From: Nostoc sp. JL33
GTDB lineage: Bacteria > Cyanobacteriota > Cyanobacteriia > Cyanobacteriales > Nostocaceae
Direction of reading: 5' to 3'
DNA length: 64,000 bases
Assembly: GCF_017114985.1 (NCBI RefSeq)
Contig: NZ_JABXKP010000009.1
Span: 33,744 to 97,743, forward strand
The notes under the pieces are model-generated. The model made no database searches, was not told the origin of the DNA, and was given only the letters and a program-made list of their open reading frames with translations. Position 1 is the stretch's first letter, and each line of letters begins with the position of its first letter. This document shows positions 26,975-36,200 of this stretch, piece after piece. The position numbers and the translations under genes were made by a program.

Positions 26975-27148
26975 TAGAGGTTGTTTGAAAAGTATTAGGC
27001 GAATATAATTCGCTACTACACAGGCGAAGTCCACCTCCGTGGACTAAGAGAAAATTAAGGGTTTCAAACCTACCTCCGTAGGTAAAGTCTTGTGTAGCCG
27101 CGACTTCTAGTCGCCCGGCTAGTATTGCGACTTTTCAAACATCCTCTT
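26975..27148. mobile_element. MITE-like element with 18-bp inverted ends
   Basis: AGAGGTTGTTTGAAAAGT (26976-26993) faces the complement of AGAGGATGTTTGAAAAGT (27130-27147), one mismatch in 18. Inside are short inverted blocks such as CCACCTCCGTGG and CTACCTCCGTAG and TGTGTAG/CTACACA. The same end sequence occurs alone at 33029-33046 and in altered form near 3931. No coding capacity. Confidence 0.7.
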
Positions 27149-27201
27149 AGATTACTTGTCCGTGCGTCTCGGTTGAGTACCTTCTTAAATATCTGGGTAA
27201 G

Positions 27202-28383
27202 CTAACCCCCGCCCTTTAGGGCGGGGCTTTGTAGTAGCCCTGAGCTATCTATATTGAGAGAACAACATAGACATCTCGAACCTCCGGGCAAGCTTACAGA
27301 TTGCCCCAATAAAGAAATCATTTTTGCACCATTCAAATCAGCATCACCATGCCAGCCACAATTACCACATTTGAAACGTTTATCAGACGTGCCACCAATG
27401 TGCAAACATTGGTGGCACGTCTGACTTGTGTAGGCTGGTGGCACAGCAATTACTTCTACTCCTTCCTTGATTCCTTTGTACTCAAGAAAGAAGCGCAATT
27501 GATAAAAAGACCAAGAGTTAGAACGTCTGCGCTCAACTTTATTTCTAGGTTGCTTCAGGGTACGTTCTCTAATTCCAGTCAAGTTTTCAATTGCAACAAT
27601 AGCATTTTTTGCCATTGCTTCCTTGATAATGCGGTAGCTGATTTGATGGTTGAGCCATTGCTGAAATCTTCTCTCACGCCCCGACAGCCGTTGCAAAATC
27701 CGTCTCGCACGTCGGCGAGTAGACCTTGTGCCTTTCGTGGCCTTTTGTTGTAGAGAAGCTCTAGTTTTGGCGTATCTATCTCGAATATCAGTTATTTGTT
27801 TACCGTCCCATTTGTCCCCATTGCTAGTTACAGCGATCTCCCGTCTCCCAAAATCTACACCAATAACGTTGGTAGCTTTGAGTGCTTGGGGAACCTCATC
27901 TTTGACTTGAATATGAATATAGTAGGAACCATCCCGATGTTTACACAACTGTGCCGATGTTGGTTTTTTACCTTTGAGTTTCCCCAATTGGTAATTACCA
28001 ATATCCATTTTGATATGTTCCCTACAACTGAGCAAATTCAAGCTAACAGTCCAGTCTTTCTCTCTAAATGCAAAAATCCTCGCGTCGTAATCGGCGCTGG
28101 TTGCCTTGAAAGATAAAACAAGTTTATCCTGCTGCTTTGCTGTTTTACGGTTAGATCCTACTCTGGCACAAGCTCTGACAGCCAAATTAGCAGACAACCC
28201 AAACAACGAACGCAAGTCTTGATAGACCATATTCTGAATGGTTGTCTTATTTGTAACTTGGGGTTTAACCTGCTGATTAGCATAGTTGCAAGCGTCCGCA
28301 AACGCTTTGAGTGTCGCCTCTATTTTGACAACCTGTTCAGATGTGGGGTTAAGCTTGCAAACCAATGTCAGCACTTGTTCCAT
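27202..28383 (-). CDS. tnpB: TnpB (IS200/IS605-type OrfB), RNA-guided nuclease family, apparently intact
   Basis: TnpB proteins are RuvC-type, RNA-guided DNA nucleases carried by IS605/IS607 elements and are ancestors of Cas12. About 393 residues from MEQVLTLVCKL (28383); the longer frame to 28503 covers the element's left end and is not favoured. The triad is intact: Asp in VIGVDFGRREIAV, Glu in AIVAIENLTGIRE, and Asp in WHGDADLNGAKM. The zinc finger CHQC…CGNC is complete. No TnpA is nearby, so the element is solo (IS1341 type). A CCCCGCCC/GGGCGGGG hairpin overlaps the last codons, where the omega RNA is expected. Confidence 0.92.
   Translation of the reverse strand: MEQVLTLVCKLNPTSEQVVKIEATLKAFADACNYANQQVKPQVTNKTTIQNMVYQDLRSLFGLSANLAVRACARVGSNRKTAKQQDKLVLSFKATSADYDARIFAFREKDWTVSLNLLSCREHIKMDIGNYQLGKLKGKKPTSAQLCKHRDGSYYIHIQVKDEVPQALKATNVIGVDFGRREIAVTSNGDKWDGKQITDIRDRYAKTRASLQQKATKGTRSTRRRARRILQRLSGRERRFQQWLNHQISYRIIKEAMAKNAIVAIENLTGIRERTLKQPRNKVERRRSNSWSFYQLRFFLEYKGIKEGVEVIAVPPAYTSQTCHQCLHIGGTSDKRFKCGNCGWHGDADLNGAKMISLLGQSVSLPGGSRCLCCSLNIDSSGLLQSPALKGGG
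27207..27226. repeat. GC-rich hairpin at the 3' end of tnpB
   Basis: An 8-bp perfect stem with a TTTA loop overlaps the tnpB terminal codons. IS605-family ends carry hairpins used in transposition, and the omega RNA scaffold is transcribed across this part. Which role applies was not tested. Confidence 0.6.
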
Positions 28384-28484
28384 GCTGCCTATTGTATCAC
28401 ATGTGAAGAGTATTTTTTGAAAGGCGTTTAAATTCGCCTGCGCCTTACCCCCATGTCTAAAGCCAGGGGCTTCCACGGCGCGAG

Positions 28485-28902
28485 GTGTTTGGTGATGTCG
28501 CACAAGCTACGACGGGTAACTGGTTCTGGCGCAGGGTTTATTCTCCCTAGTATAGAAGAGGACGACTCGGAAAAAACAAACCTGCGATCGCCTGACGTGT
28601 CTTTTGTTCGGGCTAACTGATTGAAGAAGACCAAGCGCGACTTTGTGGAGTTGGTTCCACTGATGGTTAAGATTAAATCTAAAAGCGACAGAATTAAACC
28701 GCTTGAAGAGAAGATTCAGTTATTTTTGCAGCTTGGGTCTGTAGTCGGCATACTGATTGACCCTGATAAATTGACAGCAACGGTTTACCGAATAAACCAA
28801 GCCCCGGTGGTGATGCAGAATAGCGACACGCTTACACTACCAGACTTGCTACCAGGTTGGGGGCTGGCAATATCAGAACTGTGGCCACCTGAGTTTGAAT
28901 AA
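28485..28902 (+). pseudogene. Uma2-family (DUF820) endonuclease-like gene, broken
   Basis: Three segments of one Uma2 protein lie in order but in disturbed frames: EVFGDVAQATTGNWFWRR, then after a shift near 28538 GFILPSIEEDDSEKTNL and RSPDVSFVRAN ending in a TGA at 28618-28620, then the long C-terminal part with DFVELVPLMVKIKSKSDRIK and VGILIDPDKLTATVYR, which ends at 28902. RSPDVSFV and the I.S.SD..KPL.EK segment are Uma2 hallmarks. The N-terminal third is missing and the tnpB element begins just upstream, so insertion probably removed it. Confidence 0.78.
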
Positions 28903-29107
28903 GGTACTCTCACAATCGAAATTGAGAATCTAGCCCTTGGTCTACACCAGGGGCTTAGTGATGTTCCTGCCATTTGGGATGCAAGGATTCTGGATTGTGT
29001 AACTGTATCTCCCCAAACTTTTTTTCTCAAGGTGATAGGAAAGCGATCGCAGTTGGGTAAGTTACATCTAGAACACCGAATCACTTCCTACCCCCGGAAA
29101 AACACTT

Positions 29108-29662
29108 ATGAAAACCGAACTAAAAGCCAAGTTTCTCCAACACATCGTCGCCAAGAAGAAGGGAGATGAGGGTTTTACACTTATTGAATTACTAGTAGTA
29201 ATTATCATCATTGGTATTTTGTCTGCGATCGCACTACCTTCTTTCTTGAACCAAGCAAACAAAGCCAAGCAGTCAGAAGCTAAAACCTACGTGGGTTCCA
29301 TGAACCGCGCACAGCAAGCTTTTTACTTAGAAAATACTTCATTTACAACTTCAATTGGTGCTTTAGGTCTTGGTATTGCAACACAAACCGTTAATTACCA
29401 ATACTCGGCTGCCCTGCTGACGGGCAATACTGTAGTAAGCAACCTAGCACAAGTAATAGTTAGCACTGCGCCTCTCAAAAGCTATGTTGGTATTGTAGAG
29501 CTGACAACCCAATCTGCTACCAATGAAGCTACTACCGTAGCTGTTTTGTGTGAATCTAGCAACGCTATGGTTAACGCTGGTGTAAACGCAGATGCCGCTA
29601 CAGTTGTCTACACTGCTGGAACACCTACTTGTCCCGCCAGCTTTGTCTCTTTGGCTAAGTAA
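29108..29662 (+). CDS. pilA: Type IV pilin PilA-like, copy 1
   Basis: The 184-residue prepilin has a basic leader ending KGDEG, cleavage before Phe23 (G/FTLIELLVVIIIIGILSAI), the conserved Glu at mature position 5, and a hydrophobic alpha-1 assembly helix. The globular domain ends with two cysteines, Cys148 and Cys175, which would form the C-terminal disulfide loop. It is processed by PilD and assembled by the PilB machine; in filamentous cyanobacteria the major pilin serves hormogonium gliding. A near-copy lies 789 bp downstream and ogtA follows. It has its own leader and terminator (29713-29740). Confidence 0.93.
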   Translation: MKTELKAKFLQHIVAKKKGDEGFTLIELLVVIIIIGILSAIALPSFLNQANKAKQSEAKTYVGSMNRAQQAFYLENTSFTTSIGALGLGIATQTVNYQYSAALLTGNTVVSNLAQVIVSTAPLKSYVGIVELTTQSATNEATTVAVLCESSNAMVNAGVNADAATVVYTAGTPTCPASFVSLAK

Positions 29663-29712
29663 CTAACCAAGGACAAAGAGTATATAAATTGTCTCTCAAC
29701 TAGATATTTTCC

Positions 29713-29740
29713 AAAGTGGGTAGATGCTTCTATCCACTTT
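29713..29740 (+). terminator. Terminator of pilA copy 1
   Basis: AAAGTGGGTAGA and TCTATCCACTTT pair around TGCT with a single G-T pair, followed by ATTTCAATTTT. The same structure follows copy 2 at 30503-30528, showing that the terminator was included in the duplication. Confidence 0.75.
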
Positions 29741-29896
29741 ATTTCAATTTTGTGATTTATTCACAACCCAATTCTATTCGCCAGGGCTATAAATATGGTC
29801 AAAATTTTTTCGGGGTGGGCTGATATCAAAGCAAATGTGAGTGGATAAGTTACATTTAGAACACCCAAGCCTTTTATAACCTCCGGAAAAACACTT

Positions 29897-30451
29897 ATGA
29901 AAACCGAACTAAAAGCCAAATTTCTCCAGCACATCGTCGCCAAGAAGAAGGGAGATGAGGGTTTTACACTTATTGAATTACTAGTAGTAATTATCATCAT
30001 TGGTATTTTGTCTGCGATCGCACTACCTTCTTTCTTGAACCAAGCAAACAAAGCCAAGCAGTCAGAAGCTAAAACCTACGTGGGTTCCATGAACCGCGCA
30101 CAGCAAGCTTTTTACTTAGAAAATACTTCATTTACAACTTCAATTGGTGCTTTAGGTCTTGGTATTGCAACACAAACCGTTAATTACCAATACTCGGCTG
30201 CCCTGCTGACGGGCAATACTGTAGTAAGCAACCTAGCACAAGTAATAGTTAGCACTGCGCCTCTCAAAAGCTATGTTGGTATTGTAGAGCTGACAACCCA
30301 ATCTGCTACCAATGAAGCTACTACCGTAGCTGTTTTGTGTGAAGCTAACAACGCTATGGTTAACGCTGGTGTAAACGCAACTGGGGCTACAATTGTGTAT
30401 ACCGCTGGAAAACCTAGTTGTCCCGCCAGCTTTGTCTCTTTGGCTAAGTAA
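29897..30451 (+). CDS. pilA: Type IV pilin PilA-like, copy 2
   Basis: This 184-residue protein is identical to copy 1 over residues 1-149, including the leader and all of helix alpha-1. It differs at only seven positions, S150A, S151N, D162T, A163G, V166I, T172K and T174S, all between Cys148 and Cys175. At DNA level the shared part has just two silent changes near the start. The upstream leader (AAGTTACATYTAGAACACC…CCGGAAAAACACTT) and the downstream terminator were duplicated too. It precedes ogtA and could supply a second pilin isoform. Confidence 0.93.
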   Translation: MKTELKAKFLQHIVAKKKGDEGFTLIELLVVIIIIGILSAIALPSFLNQANKAKQSEAKTYVGSMNRAQQAFYLENTSFTTSIGALGLGIATQTVNYQYSAALLTGNTVVSNLAQVIVSTAPLKSYVGIVELTTQSATNEATTVAVLCEANNAMVNAGVNATGATIVYTAGKPSCPASFVSLAK

Positions 30452-30502
30452 CCAACCAAGGACAAAGAGCATATAAATTGTCTCTCAACTAGATATTTTC
30501 GC

Positions 30503-30528
30503 AAGTGGGTAGATGCTTCTATCCACTT
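30503..30528 (+). terminator. Terminator of pilA copy 2
   Basis: AAGTGGGTAGA/TCTATCCACTT around TGCT, followed by TATTTCAATTTT. It lies between pilA copy 2 and ogtA, so ogtA would depend on read-through or its own promoter. Confidence 0.72.
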
Positions 30529-30578
30529 TATTTCAATTTTGTGATTTATTCACAATTAGATTGCCCATACCTTTCTCT

Positions 30579-32810
30579 ATGAGAATCACAATGATTACTG
30601 ATATATATAATTGGCAAAATCAAGCTAAACAATACTTCATTCAAGAAAAATATTCGCAAGCAGCACAGTTATATGAACAAGCAATAGCAAGAGAACCAAA
30701 TGTTATTTTTTATTATTGGCATTTAGGACTACTATTGCTATTACAAGGGCAAGAAGCAGAAGCTCAAATGACTTGGATGCTGCCAATGACAGAGGCAGAT
30801 GAAGAACAGTTACCAATTTGGACAAATGAACTATTTCAAGTTTTGCAAATAGAAGCTGCAAGACGCGAAACACTGGCAGAATATTCTCTAGCTTGGTTAA
30901 TTCGCCAACACATGCGGGAAATTAATCCTAGTTATATAAATAATTTGCTTCAAATTCTTATACTTTCTATCAAATTGGAAAAGATTGAAGAAATTGATAA
31001 TTTGAACGAGTGGGGATTAATTGAAAGCTTAAACGCAAAAGAAAATATAGAAATCGATCTCAAATTATTAATCCAAGTTTTAAAAGAATTTTTAAATACT
31101 GTTCCCTTACATCCAAGTAATCTAAATTTAATAGAAGCTAGTCTGCCTTATTTCTCTGATACTGACCAATGCTTCTCTATAGTGCTTCCTGCTGCTATCC
31201 AAATTGGTCATACTTTGCGGCAGCCTTTACTAGCAGCATCTCTACTAGAATTACATTTACGATTGCAGCCAGATAATGTAGAAATTTTGCGGCACTTAGC
31301 GATTTTTTATCAAGATGCTCGTAATTATTCTCAAGGAATTGAGACAGCTAGGTTGTGTTATTCCTTATCAGAAGGTTTGGCTGATAAAATTTTTGCACTC
31401 CATTTGCTGTTAAGGGGGCTAATGTCAGCAGGAGGATATTGGCAAGAGATATGTACAACTTGTCAAGAATTGGAAACTGTGTTTCAACAGTTTATTGAAG
31501 CTCAACGAATTCCTTTAGAAGAAGGAAGAATATTACGGTTGCTTACACCATTTTTTGCGATACCTCACATTAAAGATGCTCCTGCTGAATTTCGAGCTAT
31601 GCTTAATAAGGTAGCTGATATTTTTAATAATTATATTCAACCTTTTGCCCAATCAGAAGGAAAAAACTATGTTCGTAAAATTATTAATAATCAATCTTTA
31701 ACACATCATCAAAATAAATTAAAAATTGGTTATATATCTTACGCTTTAAGGAATCATTCTGTTGGTTGGCTAGCTCGCTGGTTATTTCAACATCATAATC
31801 AAGATAAATTTGATATTCATACTTATTTTGTTAACTACACATTACTAGATGACTATCTCCAAGAGTGGTATCTAATTCACGCAGGTAAAGCTCACAAATT
31901 AGGCATGAATGGTCTAGAAATTGCTGACCAGATATATCAAGATGAAATTGATATTTTAATTGACCTTGATAGCATTACTTTAGATATTACTTGTGAAGTG
32001 ATGGCACTCAAGCCAGCCCCAATTCAAGTTACTTGGCTGGGGTGGGATGCATCAGGCATACCTGCAATTGATTACTTTATCGCAGATCCTTATGTACTAC
32101 CAGATGATGCACAAAATTACTATACAGAGAAAATCTGGCGATTACCTCAAACTTACATAGCAGTAGATGGTTTTGAAGTGGGTGTCCCAACTCTCCGCCG
32201 CGATGACTTGGATATTCCTATGGATGCCGTTGTATATCTCAGCGCCCAAAGAGGATATAAACGCCATCCAGAAACGACAAGGTGGCAAATGCAAATTATT
32301 AAACAAGTACCTAACAGCTACTTTTTGATTAAAGGATTTGCTGAGGAGGAAGCAATTAAACGCTTTTTTTACCAAATTGCCGAAGAAGAAGGTGTAGATT
32401 GTTCTCGGTTACGATTTTTACCAATAGTTTATTTAGAGTCAGTTCATCGTGCTAATTTAGGCATTGCTGATATTGTATTAGATACATTTCCCTACAACGG
32501 AGCGACAACAACCCTAGAAACATTGTGGATGGGTATCCCCTTGGTGACGCGAGTTGGTGAACAATTTGCAGCGCGTAACAGCTACACAATGATGATAAAT
32601 GCGGGTATCACAGAAGGGATTGCCTGGACTGATGAAGAGTATATAGAATGGGGTGTGCGTTTGGGGAAGGATGAAGTTTTACGCCAGCAAGTTGCTCTGA
32701 AACTGAAAGCATCGCGGCAAACAGCACCATTGTGGAATGGCAAACAGTTTACCCGTGAAATGGAAAAGGCTTATGAGCAAATGTGGCAGAAGTATATTGA
32801 GGAAAAATAA
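30579..32810 (+). CDS. ogtA: O-GlcNAc-transferase-like TPR protein, OgtA
   Basis: About 743 residues from the ATG at 30579 (30591 is also possible; the longest frame begins inside the pilA terminator and is rejected). The N-terminal half has TPR-like helices (KQYFIQEKYSQAAQLYEQAI…). The C-terminal half is the SPINDLY/OGT catalytic region: LKIGYISYALRNHSVGWLAR, IQVTWLGWDASGIPAIDYFI, FLIKGFAEEEA, and DIVLDTFPYNGATTTLETLW. OGTs transfer GlcNAc, SPINDLY fucose, to Ser/Thr. In Nostoc punctiforme a homologue directly after pilA is needed for hormogonium motility (established knowledge from memory). The donor sugar here is unknown; the adjacent pse genes make another sugar conceivable. Confidence 0.92.
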   Translation: MRITMITDIYNWQNQAKQYFIQEKYSQAAQLYEQAIAREPNVIFYYWHLGLLLLLQGQEAEAQMTWMLPMTEADEEQLPIWTNELFQVLQIEAARRETLAEYSLAWLIRQHMREINPSYINNLLQILILSIKLEKIEEIDNLNEWGLIESLNAKENIEIDLKLLIQVLKEFLNTVPLHPSNLNLIEASLPYFSDTDQCFSIVLPAAIQIGHTLRQPLLAASLLELHLRLQPDNVEILRHLAIFYQDARNYSQGIETARLCYSLSEGLADKIFALHLLLRGLMSAGGYWQEICTTCQELETVFQQFIEAQRIPLEEGRILRLLTPFFAIPHIKDAPAEFRAMLNKVADIFNNYIQPFAQSEGKNYVRKIINNQSLTHHQNKLKIGYISYALRNHSVGWLARWLFQHHNQDKFDIHTYFVNYTLLDDYLQEWYLIHAGKAHKLGMNGLEIADQIYQDEIDILIDLDSITLDITCEVMALKPAPIQVTWLGWDASGIPAIDYFIADPYVLPDDAQNYYTEKIWRLPQTYIAVDGFEVGVPTLRRDDLDIPMDAVVYLSAQRGYKRHPETTRWQMQIIKQVPNSYFLIKGFAEEEAIKRFFYQIAEEEGVDCSRLRFLPIVYLESVHRANLGIADIVLDTFPYNGATTTLETLWMGIPLVTRVGEQFAARNSYTMMINAGITEGIAWTDEEYIEWGVRLGKDEVLRQQVALKLKASRQTAPLWNGKQFTREMEKAYEQMWQKYIEEK

Positions 32811-33211
32811 GCTCGTAGTGAAGGCTTGAGCGCTCAAAATAACCTCTAAGCTCGACTTTATCCATTTTTTGGCAATGCTCAAGCTGAGGCTGGAACCTTT
32901 GTGGGACGGTAGCTTTACTTTTTATATTTCAACGATAATCTGTGACGTAGAAAAAGTATTTGCTAAAAAGCCAGGGTTTTTGCCGGATAAAGAAAAGCGA
33001 GTTCTTAATTTTGGATAAAGTCGAGCTAAGAGGATGTTTGAAAAGTTGTTTGTGATGTATCAAAGACTTGTAGATCCTCCTAAATCCCCCGATAAATTAG
33101 GGGACTTTGATTCCGCTTCCCCCCGATTCAAAGCCTCTCTGTATTGCGTCCAAACGATAAGCGCTATAATCAAATGCTGGGTTATTACCCATATAGGAGG
33201 CTTGACTACCA
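32811..33211. other. Convergent intergenic region with inverted-repeat element
   Basis: This 400-bp gap holds the 32843-33033 inverted-repeat element. Directly after it comes one copy of the AGAGGATGTTTGAAAAGT end at 33029-33046. A dispersed repeat with TAAATCCCCCGATAAATTAG and its inverted partner lies around 33083-33130. No gene. Confidence 0.7.
32843..33033. mobile_element. 191-bp inverted-repeat element between ogtA and the giant glycan gene
   Basis: A 22-base end at 32843-32864 matches the reverse complement of 33012-33033 with one mismatch; the core is AGCTCGACTTTATCCA. No coding frame inside is recognisable. It looks like a MITE or a deleted insertion sequence. Confidence 0.65.
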
Positions 33212-36200
33212 TTAGACAGGTGTGATCTCTAATTTGGATGCAAGTAAGCTATCTACATTGCAGAATGGGAGATTTTCTGCTTTCGCTTGTGCGATCGCCT
33301 GTTGATTATCTGTCGCTAAAGCAATTCGAGTATGAATTCTAGGCAAAAGAGTTTTCCATTGTGTATCACTCATCTTACTAAGCAGAGAAATTTCTGGCCC
33401 CTCAGTTATATCTACATCACCCTCCATGAGCAAATTCATGGTCAAAGACGATAAAAGCATATCAGCTTCTTCCTCACAAACGTTGTGAGTATCTATCAGG
33501 AGAGTTATGTGATTTTTATCTGGGTGAGTAGTGAGAGTAGAAATGACACTTGCTAAATCTTGATATAGTAGGTCTTCTGGCTGTGACCAGTCTGGGAAAA
33601 TAATTAGGTTAATATCTCCTAAGCGGAAATTTTGACTCAGAGTATCTGCAAGATATTTACTAAATAGTTCTTGGAATAGGCTGCCTATTTTAGCTGAGTA
33701 AGAGCGGCTATCTAGAAAACTAGGATTACCTTGCATTTTTTCCTTGATTTGGGCGCTCTTTTGCTGGCGTAATTCAGGATCAGTTCCAAGTGCGATCGCT
33801 AACTGTATATAAGACTCTTCACTATCTGCAACTAAATCAGGGACATCTAGTGCTTGCACCATTGCAGCCCCCATTGCAGAACGAAAGGTGGTTCCCTGTC
33901 TAGCGATTACTGGCAGATTAACTTGTAGCGGTTCTACTAAAGAAGTTGTCCCTGCAAATGGATAGGAATCTAGATAGACATCGGCAATTTTGAAGTATTC
34001 TTTAACTTCTTCCCGGTTTGGCACTGGCTGAGGATCTAAAACTATTAATTGTTCAGATGGTATCCCATGCTTTGAAAATACTTTAATTAAGTGATTCATA
34101 AAAGCTTTCTTAGGATAATTATTTGACCAATTTGGGCCAAATGGCAGAAGCACTAAAACGGAGTTGGGAACTCGATAAATAATTTTCGCCCATGTATTAA
34201 TTAGTTCAGGGATGATTTTGTAGAAGTTAGCGCCAGAGATAAAAATAACTATTTCTTCAGGGATACCTAAACTTTCTCGATCAACTTTGATTGTTACATT
34301 TTCTTGTTCATTACCATAACTAAAGGAATGAGCAGTTCCTTCTAGCTTGACTAACTTTTCTCGATATTGTTGTTCTGACGTTGCTGATGGATCGGTGTGC
34401 GTACCTGAGATGTAATAATCAATATGCTGCATTCCAGTTGTTACAACCGATCCACCACTAGTAATTTGTATTCTAGCTAACCTATGCATTGATAAGAGTG
34501 AGATTTGATTCGTTACCGCAGTCAGATTGGTAGCAATGAATAATATATCTAGGTCATCAGCACGAATGGTATTTGCTTGTTCTGCTAAATCTTGTGGCAG
34601 CAGCTTAAAGGAGTTGGCACAACTTTGGCAATATTGCTCTAAAGGATGACCCGTTTGATTCAGTGAGTACAAAATTACTTCAAAGTAGCGGCTGATATAT
34701 TCATAAACAGGAAGCGTAGCAAATGTTTCTGCTGAAGGCAGAAAATGCGCTGCTAGAATACCCATCCGAATTTTTTTTCTGGTTACAGGTCTATCGTCAA
34801 ATTCATAATTTACTTGACAGCCATTAATTTTCAAGAAAAAGTCTAGTATTTCCGCACGTTTAACATAGATATCTTTAAGATTAACTTCATTAAAGTATAG
34901 AGGAATGAAATTGGCAATTTGGACAAAATGTTGAACAACTTCATCCCAGAATAGAGAACCTTGATTCTTAAATATGGATGTGTGTAAGTAATCAACCCAC
35001 CCCTGCATATAGTGATAGTAATTCTCTGATTCTCCCAGTCCTTGAAAGTAAACTTGAGGTTGAAGCAGGAATTTCAGATAACTATTAATAAACCATGTAG
35101 GAATAGTAGAGATGTCATGCTGTAAAGGTAACTGGTCAGTATAACGATACAGCATAGCTGCCAATATATGCTGAAGTGATTTTGGTTCATCAAATCCTCT
35201 AAAAATATATACAGTAATTTCATCTAAAAAAGCTTTTTCACTAGCAGTAAATGCTTCATTTCTTATACCACTATCGAGCAATATTTGATGTGCTTTGCCA
35301 AAATTTCCTAAGTATATGCTTTCAATTTCAGAGTCTGATATTTTTAGCCATTGCTGGGCAACTTGATAACGAGCCTGACGGATATTTGCTATTGCTGTGC
35401 GACTAGTTGGATCTTGTTGATATTGTTTGACGTAAGTAGAAATTTTAGAAAAAATCTCTTCTTCTTGACCTTGAACATATACATTAACTTCAGGAGCGAA
35501 TTGTTTTTGGATTTCCTGCTGATATTCCTGGGTTATTGGCAAATGATTTTGGCCTAACTTAGATACTGACTTAACTACAAGCAATTCAGCCCTGACATGA
35601 ATTACTCCATCAGGGGATTCTTCATGTTCAAGTTTTACAGCTTTAAACTCACCTTTAAATCCATACCTTCTACAAAGTTCGATATAAGCTGGAAATTCAC
35701 TACAGTAGTACAGAAAAGAATTAATATTCCAAAAGCTGATATGAGTGGGGTCTTGAAAAGCTCCTCGACCATCTGTAGATGGCACACGAATATCAACTTT
35801 GGCACCAGGTTTACAGACTCTCCAAATCTCATTCATTGTATGAATTCGTTCATAGAGATGTTCGATAATGTCGTGCGCTCTCAACTCGTCTACTGAGCTA
35901 TCAGGAAAGGGAAATTCTTTACTGAGGTCAGCAACGATATCAACACCAACACCAGGAGCAATATCTACACCAATGAAATTTTTAGGTTTATGAATTCCAC
36001 AGCCGATATCTACACATAATATATCCGCTTGTGTTGTAAATTTTCTATAGTCAGTTGATAACTTATCTTGCATTGCAATCTCCCTTTTAACAAAATTTAT
36101 AATCCGCTCAGTCGCCTTACCATCTAGTTCGCCTAAGTATTGTTGTGTAAACAATTTTTGTTTTTTCTGTTGGCGATCTCTTTCCTCATAATCACTTTTT

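Larger units (their letters stand above)
26180..27201. other. 1-kb intergenic region next to mobile DNA
   Basis: No confident gene. It contains a 43-codon ATG frame at 26758-26889 (separate low-confidence entry) and repeat-like sequence near 26615-26710 (…GGGCTACGCCTACCC…). The MITE-like element at 26975-27148 follows, and then the outer end of the TnpB element. Confidence 0.6.

Noticed and set aside
28384-28503. Longer TnpB start (MRHHQTPRAVEAPG)
   Set aside because: These codons cover the element's left end hairpin; TnpB begins at MEQVLTLVCK.
30513-30578. Longer OgtA start
   Set aside because: It would begin inside the pilA terminator hairpin.
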